Origin: Synechococcus sp. WH 8101
GTDB taxonomy: Bacteria; Cyanobacteriota; Cyanobacteriia; PCC-6307; Cyanobiaceae
Length of the DNA: 64,000 nt
Direction: 5' to 3'
NCBI RefSeq assembly: GCF_004209775.1
Contig: NZ_CP035914.1
Coordinates: forward strand, 2,542,001-2,606,000
Under the pieces are notes generated by a model. The model made no database searches. It was not told the DNA's origin and saw only the letters and a list, made by a program, of their open reading frames with translations. Positions 11,627 to 21,044 of the stretch are shown one piece after another; positions within the stretch are counted from its first letter, which is position 1; each line of letters begins with the position of its first letter. Made by a program: the position numbers and the translations under genes.

Positions 11627-13189
11627 ATGGAACTGAAGCGGGATCTGGGGGTCAGCACCCTCATCCTGGCGGTGGTGACCAGCACGATCGGATCGGGCTG
11701 GCTCTTCGCGCCGTATTTCTCCGCCCGCAGCGCCGGGCCGGCCAGTCTGGTGGCCTGGGTCGCCGGTGGCGCCATGGCCTTCGTGCTGGCTCTGGTGTTC
11801 GCCGAACTCGGCGCCCTGGTCAACAGTTCCGGAGCCCTGGCCCAGATCCCCCTGCTCAGCCATGGACGCCTTTCCGGCTTCATTGGCGGCTGGAGCGCCT
11901 GGATTTCCTATGTGTCCCTCCCCACGATCGAGGTGCTCGCCCTACTCCAGTACCTGGCCAGCAGCCTGCCCTGGCTCACCCGCGACCAGGGCACCCTGCA
12001 GGTGCTCAGCGGCGCCGGTCAACTGGTGGCTGTGGTCCTGCTGGTGCTGTTCACGTGGATCAACCTGGCGGGCGTCAGCCGACTCGCCCGCTGGATCGAC
12101 AGCCTCACGATCTGGAAACTGATCGTGCCGATTCTGGTGTCGGTAACCCTGATGCTGCTCTCGGGCCATTGGGGCAATCTGGGCGTGAAAGTGACGATGG
12201 GGCAAGGTGCCCTGGTGGATGCGATCGGCAGCGGCGGCATTCTCTTCAGCCTGTTGGGCTTCCGTACGGCGATGGATCTGGCCGGTGAAGCGCGCCGCCC
12301 CCAGCGCGATGTGCCCCTGGCGATGGGGGTTGGCCTGGGCCTGTGCCTGGTGATCTACCTGATCCTGCAACTGGCCTTCCTGGTGAGCGTGCCCCCGGCC
12401 GATCTCCACAGCGGCTGGACCGCACTGACCCTCACAGCCCATGGCGGCCCGATGGTGGCCCTCGCCCTCGGGCTTGGCCTGGGCTGGGTGGCCACCCTGC
12501 TGCTGATCGACGCGGTGATCTCACCAGGCGCCACGGCCCTCACCTTTGTGGGGGTGTCAGCGCGGGTGAGCTGGATGATGGGGGAGTGCGGCCTGTTGCC
12601 AAAGGGGCTCGGACGACTCAACAGTCGCGGCGTTCCCCACTGGGCTCTGATCAGCAGCCTGGTGGTGGGCTACGCCCTGCTCTGGATCGGGCCGAGCTGG
12701 CAGACCGTGGTGAGCTTTCTCACCTCCACCCTGGTGATTGCCCTGGCGATGGGGCCGGTAAGCCTGCTCAGCCTGAGGCGGCAACTGCCCGCGGAACAGC
12801 GGCCGTTCCGGATTCCCCAGGCCACCCTGCTGTGCAGCATCGCCTTTGTGATGGCCACCTGGGCCACCAGCTGGTGCGGTCGCCAGGCGCTCGAAGGCGC
12901 GGTGACCGTGATCCTGATCCCCACCCTGATCTATGCCATCAATCGCTGGCGCCAGCGCCAACCGATCGACCTGCGCTCCGGTCTGTGGTGGGCGCTCTAT
13001 CTGGGGGTGCTTCTGCTCGACATGGAGCTCTTCAGCAATGGGCAGCCGCTAGAGCTGCCGGCGCTGTTGCACATGCTCGTTCTGGCGGGCCTGTCGCTGC
13101 TGATCCTGCCCCTGGCGGTGAACAGTGCCCTGCCCGAAATCTCGCCCCATGCCCTTACCGATCTCGGACAAACCGAGCCCGCAACCTGA
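11627..13189 (+). CDS. APC-superfamily amino acid permease
   Basis: 520 residues from the ATG at 11627, about 12 predicted membrane segments, inner membrane. The first helix has STIGSGWLFAPYFSARSAGP, which contains the glycine-rich unwound segment that binds the substrate amine and carboxylate in APC transporters. ARRPQRDVP after helix 6 is the conserved loop of the family. A GTG at 11576 would add 17 residues of low-complexity sequence; the ATG is preferred because the membrane domain begins just after it. Substrate is not predictable; an amino acid or polyamine is likely. It follows pabC closely and may be read from the same transcript. Confidence 0.85.
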   Translation: MELKRDLGVSTLILAVVTSTIGSGWLFAPYFSARSAGPASLVAWVAGGAMAFVLALVFAELGALVNSSGALAQIPLLSHGRLSGFIGGWSAWISYVSLPTIEVLALLQYLASSLPWLTRDQGTLQVLSGAGQLVAVVLLVLFTWINLAGVSRLARWIDSLTIWKLIVPILVSVTLMLLSGHWGNLGVKVTMGQGALVDAIGSGGILFSLLGFRTAMDLAGEARRPQRDVPLAMGVGLGLCLVIYLILQLAFLVSVPPADLHSGWTALTLTAHGGPMVALALGLGLGWVATLLLIDAVISPGATALTFVGVSARVSWMMGECGLLPKGLGRLNSRGVPHWALISSLVVGYALLWIGPSWQTVVSFLTSTLVIALAMGPVSLLSLRRQLPAEQRPFRIPQATLLCSIAFVMATWATSWCGRQALEGAVTVILIPTLIYAINRWRQRQPIDLRSGLWWALYLGVLLLDMELFSNGQPLELPALLHMLVLAGLSLLILPLAVNSALPEISPHALTDLGQTEPAT

Positions 13190-13201
13190 TCCTCAAGACT
13201 G

Positions 13202-13945
13202 GTGAGCCGTCGCCGCAACGGTTTGCTCCTCGATCGACGCTCCTTTTTGCTGGGGGCCGGCCTCAGCGGCATCGGTCTGTGGGGGGCAGGGCGCACTACC
13301 GCGGCTCAAGCGGCCGCTCCGGCCTCACCCCGCAGCTGCCGGCCTACCAACCCGCTCCAGGCCCTGCGCGACGGCAACGCCCGCTTCGCCGCCGCCTGGC
13401 AGCAAGCGGACGAGGCCCGCAGCGCCGACGCCCGCGCCCAGCGGATGGCTGCACTCTGGAGCGGGCACTGTTTTCTGCCGGCCAGCGTGCTGACGCAGGG
13501 CCAGGCCCCCTGGGCCTGCGTCCTCACCTGCGCCGATTCACGGGTGGCACCGGAATGGATCTTTGATGCCGCCCCCGCCGACCTGTTTGTGATCCGCAGC
13601 GCCGGCAACACCGCCTTCGCCGCCGCGATCGCCTCGGTGGAATTCAGTGTGCTGGAACTGGCCACACCCCTGGTGATGGTGATGGGCCACAGCGGTTGTG
13701 GTGCCGTCACGGCGGCACGCTCCGGCGATGCCCCCACCCCGCTGCTCACGGAACTGCTCACGCCGATCCGCGCCGCGATCAGCCCCGATCAGAATCTGGA
13801 AGCGGCGATCAAAGCCAACGCCCGCGAGGCGGCCCAGCAGCTGATCAGCCGCAGCAACGTGATCGAGGCTGCTGTCAACAATGGCAACCTCGAGATCGTG
13901 GTGGGCTACTTCGACATCGGCAGCGGCACGGTGACCTTGGTCTGA
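13202..13945 (+). CDS. Beta-class carbonic anhydrase with Tat signal
   Basis: 247 residues with a GTG start. The zinc site is complete: CADSRV (Cys110 with the Asp-Arg dyad) and GHSGCG (His163, Cys166), with RSAGN between. The N-terminus reads RRSFLLGAGLSG at 12-23, a twin-arginine motif followed by a short hydrophobic segment and an AQA-type cleavage site, so the enzyme should be exported folded to the periplasm. It therefore is not the carboxysomal carbonic anhydrase. It interconverts CO2 and bicarbonate, perhaps supplying surface carbon or handling CO2 released from urea. It is convergent with the urt operon. Confidence 0.92.
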   Translation: MSRRRNGLLLDRRSFLLGAGLSGIGLWGAGRTTAAQAAAPASPRSCRPTNPLQALRDGNARFAAAWQQADEARSADARAQRMAALWSGHCFLPASVLTQGQAPWACVLTCADSRVAPEWIFDAAPADLFVIRSAGNTAFAAAIASVEFSVLELATPLVMVMGHSGCGAVTAARSGDAPTPLLTELLTPIRAAISPDQNLEAAIKANAREAAQQLISRSNVIEAAVNNGNLEIVVGYFDIGSGTVTLV

Positions 13946-13947
13946 CG

Positions 13948-13963
13948 CTCAGACACGTCTGAG
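13948..13963. terminator. Hairpin between convergent carbonic anhydrase and urtE
   Basis: CTCAGA-CACG-TCTGAG forms a 6-bp stem with a 4-nt loop exactly in the 20-nt gap between the two stop codons. No T-run follows on either strand, so this is only a possible bidirectional terminator. Confidence 0.35.
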
Positions 13964-13965
13964 AT

Positions 13966-14673
13966 TCACACGCTGAGGAAACGATCCACCACCGCCTGGC
14001 TGAGTTCGGCGGTGGGGCCACTGGCAACGATGCCACCCCGTTGCATGGCGTAGTAGCGGTCGGCCTGGCGCACGAAATGCAGATGCTGCTCCACCAGGAG
14101 CACACCGATGCCTGTTTCGGCAATGATGCGCCGCACGGCAGCCTCGATGTCTTGCACGATGTTGGGCTGAATCCCCTCGGTGGGTTCATCAAGCAACAGC
14201 AATTTGGGGCGACCGAGTAGGGCACGGGCGATGGCCAGCTGCTGCTGCTGCCCCCCGGAGAGATCCCCACCCTTGCGCGGCAGAAACTCCCGCAGAATCG
14301 GAAACAACTCATACACCAGGGGATCGATCCGGCGATTGCGCGCCAGGCCACCCGGCAGGGCTTCCATGCCGAGCATCAGGTTCTCCTCCACCGTGAGCTG
14401 GGGAATGATCTCCCGCCCCTGAGGGACGTAACCAATCCCGGCCCGGGCCCGTTGGTGGGGCGACAGGCGCTGCAAGGACCGCTCTTCCAACAGCAGATCA
14501 CCGCTGCGGGGTTTCAGCAAACCGATCAACGACTTGAGCAAGGTGGTCTTGCCAACGCCGTTGCGTCCGATCAGGCAGACCATCTCTCCGGCCTGCACCG
14601 ACAGGTCCACATCCCGGAGGATATGGCTCTCGCCGTAATAGGTGTTCAAGCCCTGAATCTCCAGCAGTGTCAT
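13966..14673 (-). CDS. urtE: Urea ABC transporter ATP-binding protein UrtE
   Basis: 235 residues of the LivF type. Walker A is GRNGVGKTT (about 37-45), the signature LSGGQQQQLA near 138-147, Walker B LLLLDEP just after, and IGYVPQGREIIPQLTVEENL (80-99) is the typical LivF/UrtE Q-loop region with PQGRE. It is the last gene of urtABCDE and overlaps urtD by 4 nt. With UrtD it powers uptake of urea through UrtB/UrtC. Assignment to urea rather than branched amino acids rests on the adjacent urease genes and on the UrtA sequence. Confidence 0.94.
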   Translation of the reverse strand: MTLLEIQGLNTYYGESHILRDVDLSVQAGEMVCLIGRNGVGKTTLLKSLIGLLKPRSGDLLLEERSLQRLSPHQRARAGIGYVPQGREIIPQLTVEENLMLGMEALPGGLARNRRIDPLVYELFPILREFLPRKGGDLSGGQQQQLAIARALLGRPKLLLLDEPTEGIQPNIVQDIEAAVRRIIAETGIGVLLVEQHLHFVRQADRYYAMQRGGIVASGPTAELSQAVVDRFLSV

Positions 14674-15431
14674 GCGTGCTCCTCATCAGCGCTGCCCAGA
14701 TACACCTCGATCACCTTGGGATCGCTCTGAATCACATCCATCGAGCCTTCACAGAGCACATGGCCCTGATGCAGCACCGTGACCGGGCTGTCGAGCCGAC
14801 GGATGAATTCCATGTCATGTTCAATCACCAGAACGGTGTGATCACCCGCCAGTGACCTGAGCAAATCGGCGGTGAGTTCCGTCTCCTCATCGGTGAGACC
14901 CGCCACCGGCTCATCGACTAACAGCAAATCGGGATCCTGTCCCACGAGCATGGCGATCTCCAGCCACTGCTTTTGACCATGCGACAAGGAGCCAGCAGCC
15001 TGCTGGGCCCGGCTCTGCAGGTTCACGATCGCCATCAACTGGTTGATTTTCTCGTCCTGCGTCGTCGACAACCCAGACATCAACAAAGGCCAGGGACGCT
15101 TCGGACGGCTCACCGCCAGGGCGAGATTCTCATGCACCGTGAGCTGCTCAAACACCCGGGGGCTCTGAAATTTGCGACCGATGCCCAAACGGGCAATGCG
15201 GTGTTCGGGCAGTCCCCGCAGGCTGCACCCCTTGAACAGCACCTCGCCACGGGTTGGCTGCACCTTGCCGGTGATCACATCCAGGAAGGTGGTTTTCCCG
15301 GCCCCGTTCGGGCCGATCACGGCGCGCAGCTCACCGGGCTTGAGGCAGAGGTTGAGATCATTGAGGGCGAGAAAACCATCAAAACTGACGCTGATCGCCC
15401 GCAACTCGATCAAATGGGTCGAGGCCGTCAT
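14670..15431 (-). CDS. urtD: Urea ABC transporter ATP-binding protein UrtD
   Basis: 253 residues of the LivG type. Walker A GPNGAGKTTFLDVITGK (about 40-56), IGRKFQSPRVFEQLTVHENL (Q-loop, about 82-101), signature LSHGQKQWLEIAM and Walker B LLLVDEPVAG are all intact. LivG-type ATPases pair with LivF-type partners, here UrtE. The end overlaps urtE by 4 nt and the start overlaps the urtC stop by 4 nt, both ATGA, so translation is coupled along the operon. Confidence 0.94.
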   Translation of the reverse strand: MTASTHLIELRAISVSFDGFLALNDLNLCLKPGELRAVIGPNGAGKTTFLDVITGKVQPTRGEVLFKGCSLRGLPEHRIARLGIGRKFQSPRVFEQLTVHENLALAVSRPKRPWPLLMSGLSTTQDEKINQLMAIVNLQSRAQQAAGSLSHGQKQWLEIAMLVGQDPDLLLVDEPVAGLTDEETELTADLLRSLAGDHTVLVIEHDMEFIRRLDSPVTVLHQGHVLCEGSMDVIQSDPKVIEVYLGSADEEHA

Positions 15432-16549
15432 GGCTGCACCTCCTCATCACCATCCAGCTCCAAACGCGGATAGGTGGCCAAACGTCTCGGCACACCGAGC
15501 CGGAGCAGGAGATTGCGCGGACCATCGCTACGCCACCACCCCAGCAGTCCCTCCGGCAACACAGTCACCACCAGGATGAAGAGACCGCCCTGAATGAACA
15601 TCCAGGATTCGGGAATCGCTTCACTCACCAGGCTCTTGGCGTAGTTGATCAACACGGCCCCCAACACGGCCCCGAGCAGGGTGCCCCGTCCACCCACGGC
15701 GACCCAGATCACCATCTCGATCGAAAAGGGCACCGTCATGTATTGGGGCGAGACAATGCCCGATTGCACCGTGTAGAGAGCACCCGACACACCGGCGAGA
15801 GCGCCGGCCAAGGCAAACACGATCGTTTTGAACTGGGTCGGGTTGTAACCCGTGAACCTCAGGCGCGGTTCATCGTCGCGAATCGCAATCAGTACATCAC
15901 CGAAGCGACCACGCACCAGCCAGCGCACAAACAACCAGCTCACGATCACCAGAGCAGCCGTGAGCCAGAAAAAGCCCCGCTGCATGCCTTCGGAGCCCAC
16001 CATCTGACCGAACAGCATGGTGACATCGGTCTTGAGACCGTTGGTGCCATTGATCAGCTTCTGCTGGCCGTTGAAGAAATTGAAGAACACCAGCAGGGCT
16101 GCCTGGGTCAGGATCGAGAAATACACCCCCTTGATCCGGTTGCGGAACACGAGATACCCGAGGCCTGCCGCCACCAGCGCAGGAATCAGGGCGATGGCGA
16201 TGAGCGTGAACAAGGGCGATCGAAAGGGCTCCCAGAACAGGGGCAGCTGATCAACGCCATAGAGACTGAAGAACTCCGGCAGCCCATGGGCCGCCTCCGA
16301 TGCACTGCCGAGCTGCAGAAACATGGCCGCGGCATAACCACCGAGGGCGAAGAAAATCCCCTGGCCCAGACTGAGCAAACCAGTGAACCCCCAGATCAGG
16401 TCAATCCCAAGGGCCACGATCGCCAGGGCCAGATAGCGGCCGAGAAGGTTGAGGCGAAACACAGGCAACACCGATGGCGCCAGCAGCACCGCCACGATCA
16501 CGACGGCCCAGAGCAGCCATGACCAAGGAAAACGAGGACGGGTCATCAT
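15428..16549 (-). CDS. urtC: Urea ABC transporter permease UrtC
   Basis: 373 residues, LivM-type permease with about 9-10 membrane helices. LGIDLIWGFTGLLSLGQGIF (about 47-66) is the characteristic LivM block, and AIRDDEPRLRFTGYN in the C-terminal half is the cytoplasmic loop that contacts the ATPase. The gene abuts urtB directly (16549/16550) and overlaps urtD by 4 nt. It forms the translocation path with UrtB. Confidence 0.93.
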   Translation of the reverse strand: MMTRPRFPWSWLLWAVVIVAVLLAPSVLPVFRLNLLGRYLALAIVALGIDLIWGFTGLLSLGQGIFFALGGYAAAMFLQLGSASEAAHGLPEFFSLYGVDQLPLFWEPFRSPLFTLIAIALIPALVAAGLGYLVFRNRIKGVYFSILTQAALLVFFNFFNGQQKLINGTNGLKTDVTMLFGQMVGSEGMQRGFFWLTAALVIVSWLFVRWLVRGRFGDVLIAIRDDEPRLRFTGYNPTQFKTIVFALAGALAGVSGALYTVQSGIVSPQYMTVPFSIEMVIWVAVGGRGTLLGAVLGAVLINYAKSLVSEAIPESWMFIQGGLFILVVTVLPEGLLGWWRSDGPRNLLLRLGVPRRLATYPRLELDGDEEVQP

Positions 16550-17710
16550 TCAGGCCTCCACCATCCGGCCCTTCTGAGGGAAGAGACCGGCGGGTCGGAA
16601 CTGCAGGAACACGACAATCAGGGCGAACACCAGCACCCGCGCCATGCTCGTAGTGGCAAAGAACTGCACGGTGGATTCCAATGGCGCTGGCATCTCGGGC
16701 CAGAGCGTGAGCAGACGGCCGGCGCCGATCAGATCGGTGAGCACACCGATGGCCAGGGAGGCGATCACGGTGCCGAGCAGGTTGCCGACACCACCAAGCA
16801 CCACCACCATGAAACAGGCCACGATGTAAGACGAACCCACGTTCGGGCCGACCGAACCCAGCATCGACACCGCCACACCGGCAATGCCTGCCAGGCCGGA
16901 ACCGATGCCGAAGGTGAGCACATCCACGGTGTCGGTGGAGATTCCCAGACAATCACTCATGGAGCGGTTCTGCGTAACGGCCCGAATGCGCAGGCCCCAA
17001 ACGCTGCGATTGAGGAACCAGGCGATCGCCACCAGGGCCAGCACGGTGATCACGATGATCACCAAACGGGGCACGGGAAAGGTGACATCCATCCACTCGA
17101 TCCCGCCACGCATCCAGGCAGGCGCGGTGACATCCACATTGCGTGCATCCGGGCGAGAGAGTTTGCGGATGGCTGCGGCCAATCCACCGGCCGACAACGC
17201 ACCAACGAGGGCGCCAATGGCCCAACTGCCTAGTCGAAGCCAACGCGAAGTCGCTTGCAGCTGCAGCCGCTCCGGCAGCAACGCCGGTAGCAGAAAACCG
17301 ATCAGCAGGGCTAGCACAAGTCCGGCGCCGTAGGCGAGGGGCACACTGCGAACGAACTGCTGCAAAATCAAACTCACACCCCAGGTGGCGAGCAACGTCT
17401 CCAAAGGGTTGCCGTAAAGACGGCGGATGATCGTGCGCTCCAGCAAAATGCCAACAACGCCACTCACCACAAAGGCAATCGGCAGAGCAACAATCAAGTA
17501 GATGCCGTAGACGGGTTGAAGCGCAGGCTGCTTAAAAATCAGCTGCACCACATAGGTGGTGTAAGCACCAAGCATGATCAGCTCACCGTGGGCGAGATTG
17601 ATCACACCCATCAGACCGAACACAATGGCCAGGCCAAGTGCTGCAATCAACAGCACAGAACCAATCGCCAGACCATTGAAGAGGCTTTCAAGAAGAAGCT
17701 CCACTGGCAA
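16550..17710 (-). CDS. urtB: Urea ABC transporter permease UrtB
   Basis: 386 residues, LivH-type permease. IVFGLMGVINLAHGELIMLG (about 29-48) is the LivH signature, and RAVTQNRSMSDCLGIST near 242-258 is the ATPase-coupling loop. A longer insert about 150-215, with an additional hydrophobic segment and a charged periplasmic-type stretch, matches UrtB proteins rather than short LivH. It is separated from urtA by 62 nt that include a strong hairpin. Confidence 0.93.
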   Translation of the reverse strand: MPVELLLESLFNGLAIGSVLLIAALGLAIVFGLMGVINLAHGELIMLGAYTTYVVQLIFKQPALQPVYGIYLIVALPIAFVVSGVVGILLERTIIRRLYGNPLETLLATWGVSLILQQFVRSVPLAYGAGLVLALLIGFLLPALLPERLQLQATSRWLRLGSWAIGALVGALSAGGLAAAIRKLSRPDARNVDVTAPAWMRGGIEWMDVTFPVPRLVIIVITVLALVAIAWFLNRSVWGLRIRAVTQNRSMSDCLGISTDTVDVLTFGIGSGLAGIAGVAVSMLGSVGPNVGSSYIVACFMVVVLGGVGNLLGTVIASLAIGVLTDLIGAGRLLTLWPEMPAPLESTVQFFATTSMARVLVFALIVVFLQFRPAGLFPQKGRMVEA

Positions 17711-17731
17711 TTATCAGAGAGTGAAAAAGAA

Positions 17732-17755
17732 GCGGGAGTGTCGATCCACTCCCGC
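17732..17755 (-). terminator. Terminator-like hairpin between urtA and urtB
   Basis: On the minus strand GCGGGAGTG-GATCGA-CACTCCCGC makes a 9-bp perfect stem with a 6-nt loop, followed by TTCTTTTTC. It lies 17 nt after the urtA stop and 21 nt before urtB. Such a leaky terminator or 3'-end-stabilising hairpin would explain more binding protein than permease. Confidence 0.65.
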
Positions 17756-17772
17756 AGTATTAAAGCCAGTGA

Positions 17773-19071
17773 TCAGAGCTTGTATTTCTCGCCCTTACTG
17801 GGATCGCTCCAGTCGCAGGCGAAGCCTTTAGAGGAAGGATCAAACTGGTTCCAGGCCTGGGGATCGATCGGGTTATCCGACTGAGCCACAATCTCAAACT
17901 GACCTGCGGGAGTGATCTTACCGATCCTGGCAATCTGAGAGATGTGGTGATTGGGACGCACTTCGATCGGCCCTTGAGGAGCATCAAACTTGACACCGAT
18001 CAAAGCTTCCCGCACCTTGTCGTCATCGAAGCTGCCGGCTTTTTCAACCGCCTTCTTCCAGAGATAGACCATGTTGTAGGCCGACTCCTGGGGATCAGCC
18101 ACCACGGCATCGGGATCATCTGTGAACTTCTTGTAGTTGGCAGCGAAGGTCTTGGATGCCGGCGTATCGATCGACATCATGTAGTTCCAGGCGCCGTAAT
18201 GGCCCTTGAGGAACTCGGGTCCAATCGTTTTGATTTCCTCCTCAGCAATGGAGTAGCTCATCACGTAATAGCCATTCTCGGGCGTGATGCCAGCATCCTG
18301 AATCTGCTTGAAGAAAGCTACGTTCTGGTCGCCATTCAAAGTGTTGATGATCACACCACCATCAGGGAGAGCCTCTTTGATCTTGGCGATGATTGGCGCC
18401 ACCTCGGTGTTGCCGAGAGGGAGATAGTCTTCACCCACCACCTTGCCACCAAGCACGGCCAGTTGTGCCTTGGTGATCGTATTCGAAGTGCGGGGGAAGA
18501 CGTAATCAGAGCCCACGAGGAAGAAGGGTTTCCCGGCAGCCGGCGACTTCAGATACATGAACTCGGTGGCTGGCTCCGATTGCTGATTCGGAGTCGCACC
18601 GGTGTAGAAGATGTTCTTGGAACACTCCTGCCCCTCATATTGAATCGGGTAATAGAGGAAAGCATCCTTCGACTCATAGACCGGCAGCATCGCCTTGCGG
18701 CTTGCTGAAGTCCAGCCGCCGAACACAACCGCAACCTTGTCGGAATCAATCAGCTTCTTGGACTTTTCGGCAAAGGTGGGCCAATCCGACGCCCCATCCT
18801 CAACGATGTAATCGATTTTATATTTCTTGCCATCCACTTCAATGCCACCCGCGGCATTGATTTCCTCAATGGCCATCTTCTCAGTATCCACCAAGGTGGT
18901 TTCCGAGATCGCCATGGTGCCACTCAGAGAGTGAAGGATGCCCACCTTGACGGAATCATCAAACTGGCCGCTATCTGCCGTTTTTTCACCACCGCCACAG
19001 GCCGTGACCGACACACCGAGGGAAACAGCTGCGAGCCCAATTAGGAACCGCTTTGACAATGGTTGAGTCAT
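17773..19071 (-). CDS. urtA: Urea ABC transporter substrate-binding lipoprotein UrtA
   Basis: 432 residues. The signal ends in SVTACGGG, a lipobox with Cys at about 25, so the mature protein is anchored at the membrane facing the periplasm. The body is a type I periplasmic-binding fold of the amide/urea subgroup: VGILHSLSGTMAISE near 43-57, then VFGGWTSASRKAMLPVYE and PIQYEGQECSKNIFYTGA (about 120-165), which are typical of UrtA and FmdD rather than LivJ. It is the first gene of urtABCDE and has its own 120-nt upstream region. In cyanobacteria urtA is normally under NtcA control; only an imperfect site is visible here. Confidence 0.95.
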   Translation of the reverse strand: MTQPLSKRFLIGLAAVSLGVSVTACGGGEKTADSGQFDDSVKVGILHSLSGTMAISETTLVDTEKMAIEEINAAGGIEVDGKKYKIDYIVEDGASDWPTFAEKSKKLIDSDKVAVVFGGWTSASRKAMLPVYESKDAFLYYPIQYEGQECSKNIFYTGATPNQQSEPATEFMYLKSPAAGKPFFLVGSDYVFPRTSNTITKAQLAVLGGKVVGEDYLPLGNTEVAPIIAKIKEALPDGGVIINTLNGDQNVAFFKQIQDAGITPENGYYVMSYSIAEEEIKTIGPEFLKGHYGAWNYMMSIDTPASKTFAANYKKFTDDPDAVVADPQESAYNMVYLWKKAVEKAGSFDDDKVREALIGVKFDAPQGPIEVRPNHHISQIARIGKITPAGQFEIVAQSDNPIDPQAWNQFDPSSKGFACDWSDPSKGEKYKL

Positions 19072-19191
19072 TGTGCATCTGGAAATTCGTGAGTCGCGCG
19101 CTTGTCAAAGCGGCACATTTACCCTCCCAGCGCCTGTGCCCAGCGCGGGTATCAATGGCAACGCTTTTGCAGGCGCCTGGCGATCAACTCC

Positions 19192-19797
19192 TCAATTCGG
19201 TAGTTGTTGCAACACAAACGCCTCCACCTCATCCAGACCTTCGCCGCTGTTGAGGTTGGTGAAGCACCAAGGACGCGCACCTCGCATCCGTACGGTGTCC
19301 CGTTCCATTACCTGCAGATCCGCCCCGACCAGCGGCGCCAGATCGATCTTGTTGATCACCAACAGATCAGAGCGGGTGATTCCCGGCCCCCCTTTACGAG
19401 GAATCTTGTCGCCGGCCGCCACATCGATCACATACAGACAGAGATCCACCAGTTCCGGGCTGAAACTGGCCGCCAGATTGTCGCCACCGCTTTCCACCAT
19501 CACGAGATCCAGATCGGGGAACGCCGCCTCCAGCTCCGCCACAGCCGCCCGGTTGATCGAACAGTCCTCCCGAATCGCGGTGTGCGGGCAACCGCCGGTT
19601 TCCACCCCCCGGATCCGTTCCGGCTCCAGCGCACCGGCGCGGGTCAGGAACTGGGCGTCCTCCTGGGTGTAGATGTCATTGGTGACCACCGCCAGCTGAA
19701 GGCGATCACGCAGGCGGCGGCAGAGCGCTTCCACCAGAGCCGTTTTTCCAGACCCCACCGGCCCGGCAACGCCAAGCCTCAATTTGCTGCCGGCCAT
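19192..19797 (-). CDS. ureG: Urease accessory GTPase UreG
   Basis: 201 residues. UreG hydrolyses GTP to drive nickel delivery to apo-urease. The P-loop [11 protein letters not shown] is at 9-19, the metal-binding CPH triad is in [13 protein letters not shown] (about 68-80), [15 protein letters not shown] follows, and the base-specificity NKID is at about 150-153. Complete and typical length. Its ATG shares one base with the ureF stop (TGATG), and ureE-ureF-ureG form an operon transcribed away from ureDABC. Confidence 0.97.
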   Translation of the reverse strand: MAGSKLRLGVAGPVGSGKTALVEALCRRLRDRLQLAVVTNDIYTQEDAQFLTRAGALEPERIRGVETGGCPHTAIREDCSINRAAVAELEAAFPDLDLVMVESGGDNLAASFSPELVDLCLYVIDVAAGDKIPRKGGPGITRSDLLVINKIDLAPLVGADLQVMERDTVRMRGARPWCFTNLNSGEGLDEVEAFVLQQLPN

Positions 19798-20504
19798 CAG
19801 CTTCGGAACAGTTTTGAATACAGCTCAGCATGCAAGAGCTGGGCCATCGAAGCACCCACCCCGGAGCTCCAGAGCTGGCGCGGATCCTGATTCTGCAACG
19901 ACGCGGCCTGGGCAGCGATCAGGGGCAGTAGCCGGCGCTGCAGCAGCTGAGCCCGGCTGGGGCCCAGAGGCACCAACCGAACGGCGGCGCTGAGCTGATT
20001 GGCAACCCAGCTGTAGAGATAGCCCTCGGCCAACTCCAGCGGGCCCAACTCCCAGACCAGCCCCGCCCAGGCGAAGGCAGCCGGATATGCAAGCGCGGGC
20101 TCCACCCTGTCGCCGTAGGGCGAAGGCAACGGATGGCCGAGGTCGGCCAGCAACTGCTGCAGGGAGCGACCCATCTGCCGCTGCTGGACCCGCATCGCCG
20201 GCGCCTCCCGCTGGGCCAGCAACCAGCGATCGAGGTCGAGCAGGCGCTGGCGGGCTTCGTCATCAGCAACGCCATGGGACGACTGATCTCTCCATTGCTG
20301 CAAGGCCAGGCGCAGTGGTGCCAGGGCGGCGGTGTCGATCCGCACGGCACCACGCTCGAGTTCGGCCCGCAGCCAGGCTTCCAGCGCCTGCTGATCCGGC
20401 AGGGCCCCCTGTTGCTGCTGCTGTTCCAGCCCCTCGGAATAACTGAATGCGCCCACCGGCAACGCCGGACTGACCAACTGCAGCAGGGCGAGCGATCGGC
20501 TCAT
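19797..20504 (-). CDS. ureF: Urease accessory protein UreF
   Basis: 235 residues, all-helical. UreF binds UreD and UreG and gates GTP hydrolysis during nickel insertion. The opening [21 protein letters not shown] (first residues 7-26) is the family's signature, and the Gln-rich loop after it and the conserved AR...R pattern further on agree. The start overlaps the ureE stop by 4 nt (ATGA). Confidence 0.94.
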   Translation of the reverse strand: MSRSLALLQLVSPALPVGAFSYSEGLEQQQQQGALPDQQALEAWLRAELERGAVRIDTAALAPLRLALQQWRDQSSHGVADDEARQRLLDLDRWLLAQREAPAMRVQQRQMGRSLQQLLADLGHPLPSPYGDRVEPALAYPAAFAWAGLVWELGPLELAEGYLYSWVANQLSAAVRLVPLGPSRAQLLQRRLLPLIAAQAASLQNQDPRQLWSSGVGASMAQLLHAELYSKLFRS

Positions 20505-20986
20505 GGCCGGGGGTCAGCATGGGAATGGCCATGGGCCGCCGCATAGGCGCCCCCCTCGGGATGAAAGGGCAGGCAACCGGTCTCCACCTGCAGACCTCGA
20601 CGCCGCAACATCTCCGCCAGCACCGAATCCTCCAACAAGCGCAGCTCCCCCTCCTGCAGTTCCAGGGCAACGTGGCGGTTGCCCAGGTGATAAGCCGCCC
20701 GAAGCAGGGCCAACGGCGAGGGCGCACGCACCACCAGCAGGGGTTCCGGTGCCGCCACCACCTTCACCTCCAGGCTGTGGCAAGCATCGCTGAGCACCTC
20801 GCCCGGCTGCAGCGGCTCGGTGCGGGGCAGTTGAAGCAACACCGCACGGCCACAGGCGGTGCGACGCCGTCCGCGCAGACGGGTGCGCTCCTCGGCGCTG
20901 AGGGGCAGCAGCAAAGCGGAGCCTGCAGCGCCGCCCTCAACGGGATGACGAGAACAGAGCTCCACCAACTCCCCTGCCCCATCCAT
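20501..20986 (-). CDS. ureE: Urease accessory nickel chaperone UreE
   Basis: 161 residues from the ATG at 20986 (MDGAGELVELCS). The N-terminal domain contains RTRLRGRRRTACGRAVLLQL (about 33-52), matching the family motif with L-R-GRR-. The C-terminal domain has YHLGNRHVALEL around 98-109, whose His binds nickel, and a short His-rich tail HGHSH at the end rather than the long poly-His tail of some species. The open frame extends upstream to 21160 but that part is low-complexity and overlaps the ureD promoter region, so I reject it. Confidence 0.9.
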   Translation of the reverse strand: MDGAGELVELCSRHPVEGGAAGSALLLPLSAEERTRLRGRRRTACGRAVLLQLPRTEPLQPGEVLSDACHSLEVKVVAAPEPLLVVRAPSPLALLRAAYHLGNRHVALELQEGELRLLEDSVLAEMLRRRGLQVETGCLPFHPEGGAYAAAHGHSHADPRP

Positions 20987-21044
20987 CGCGGTGCCTTTGC
21001 TGTGCGTTGGGATCCAGCCTGCCCAGGGGAGCGGAGCGGCTTTG

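Noticed and set aside
19149-19162. GTT-N8-TAC on the minus strand upstream of urtA as an NtcA box
   Set aside because: One base off the consensus but the nearest TAAAT is about 26 nt away, outside the usual 22-23 nt spacing.
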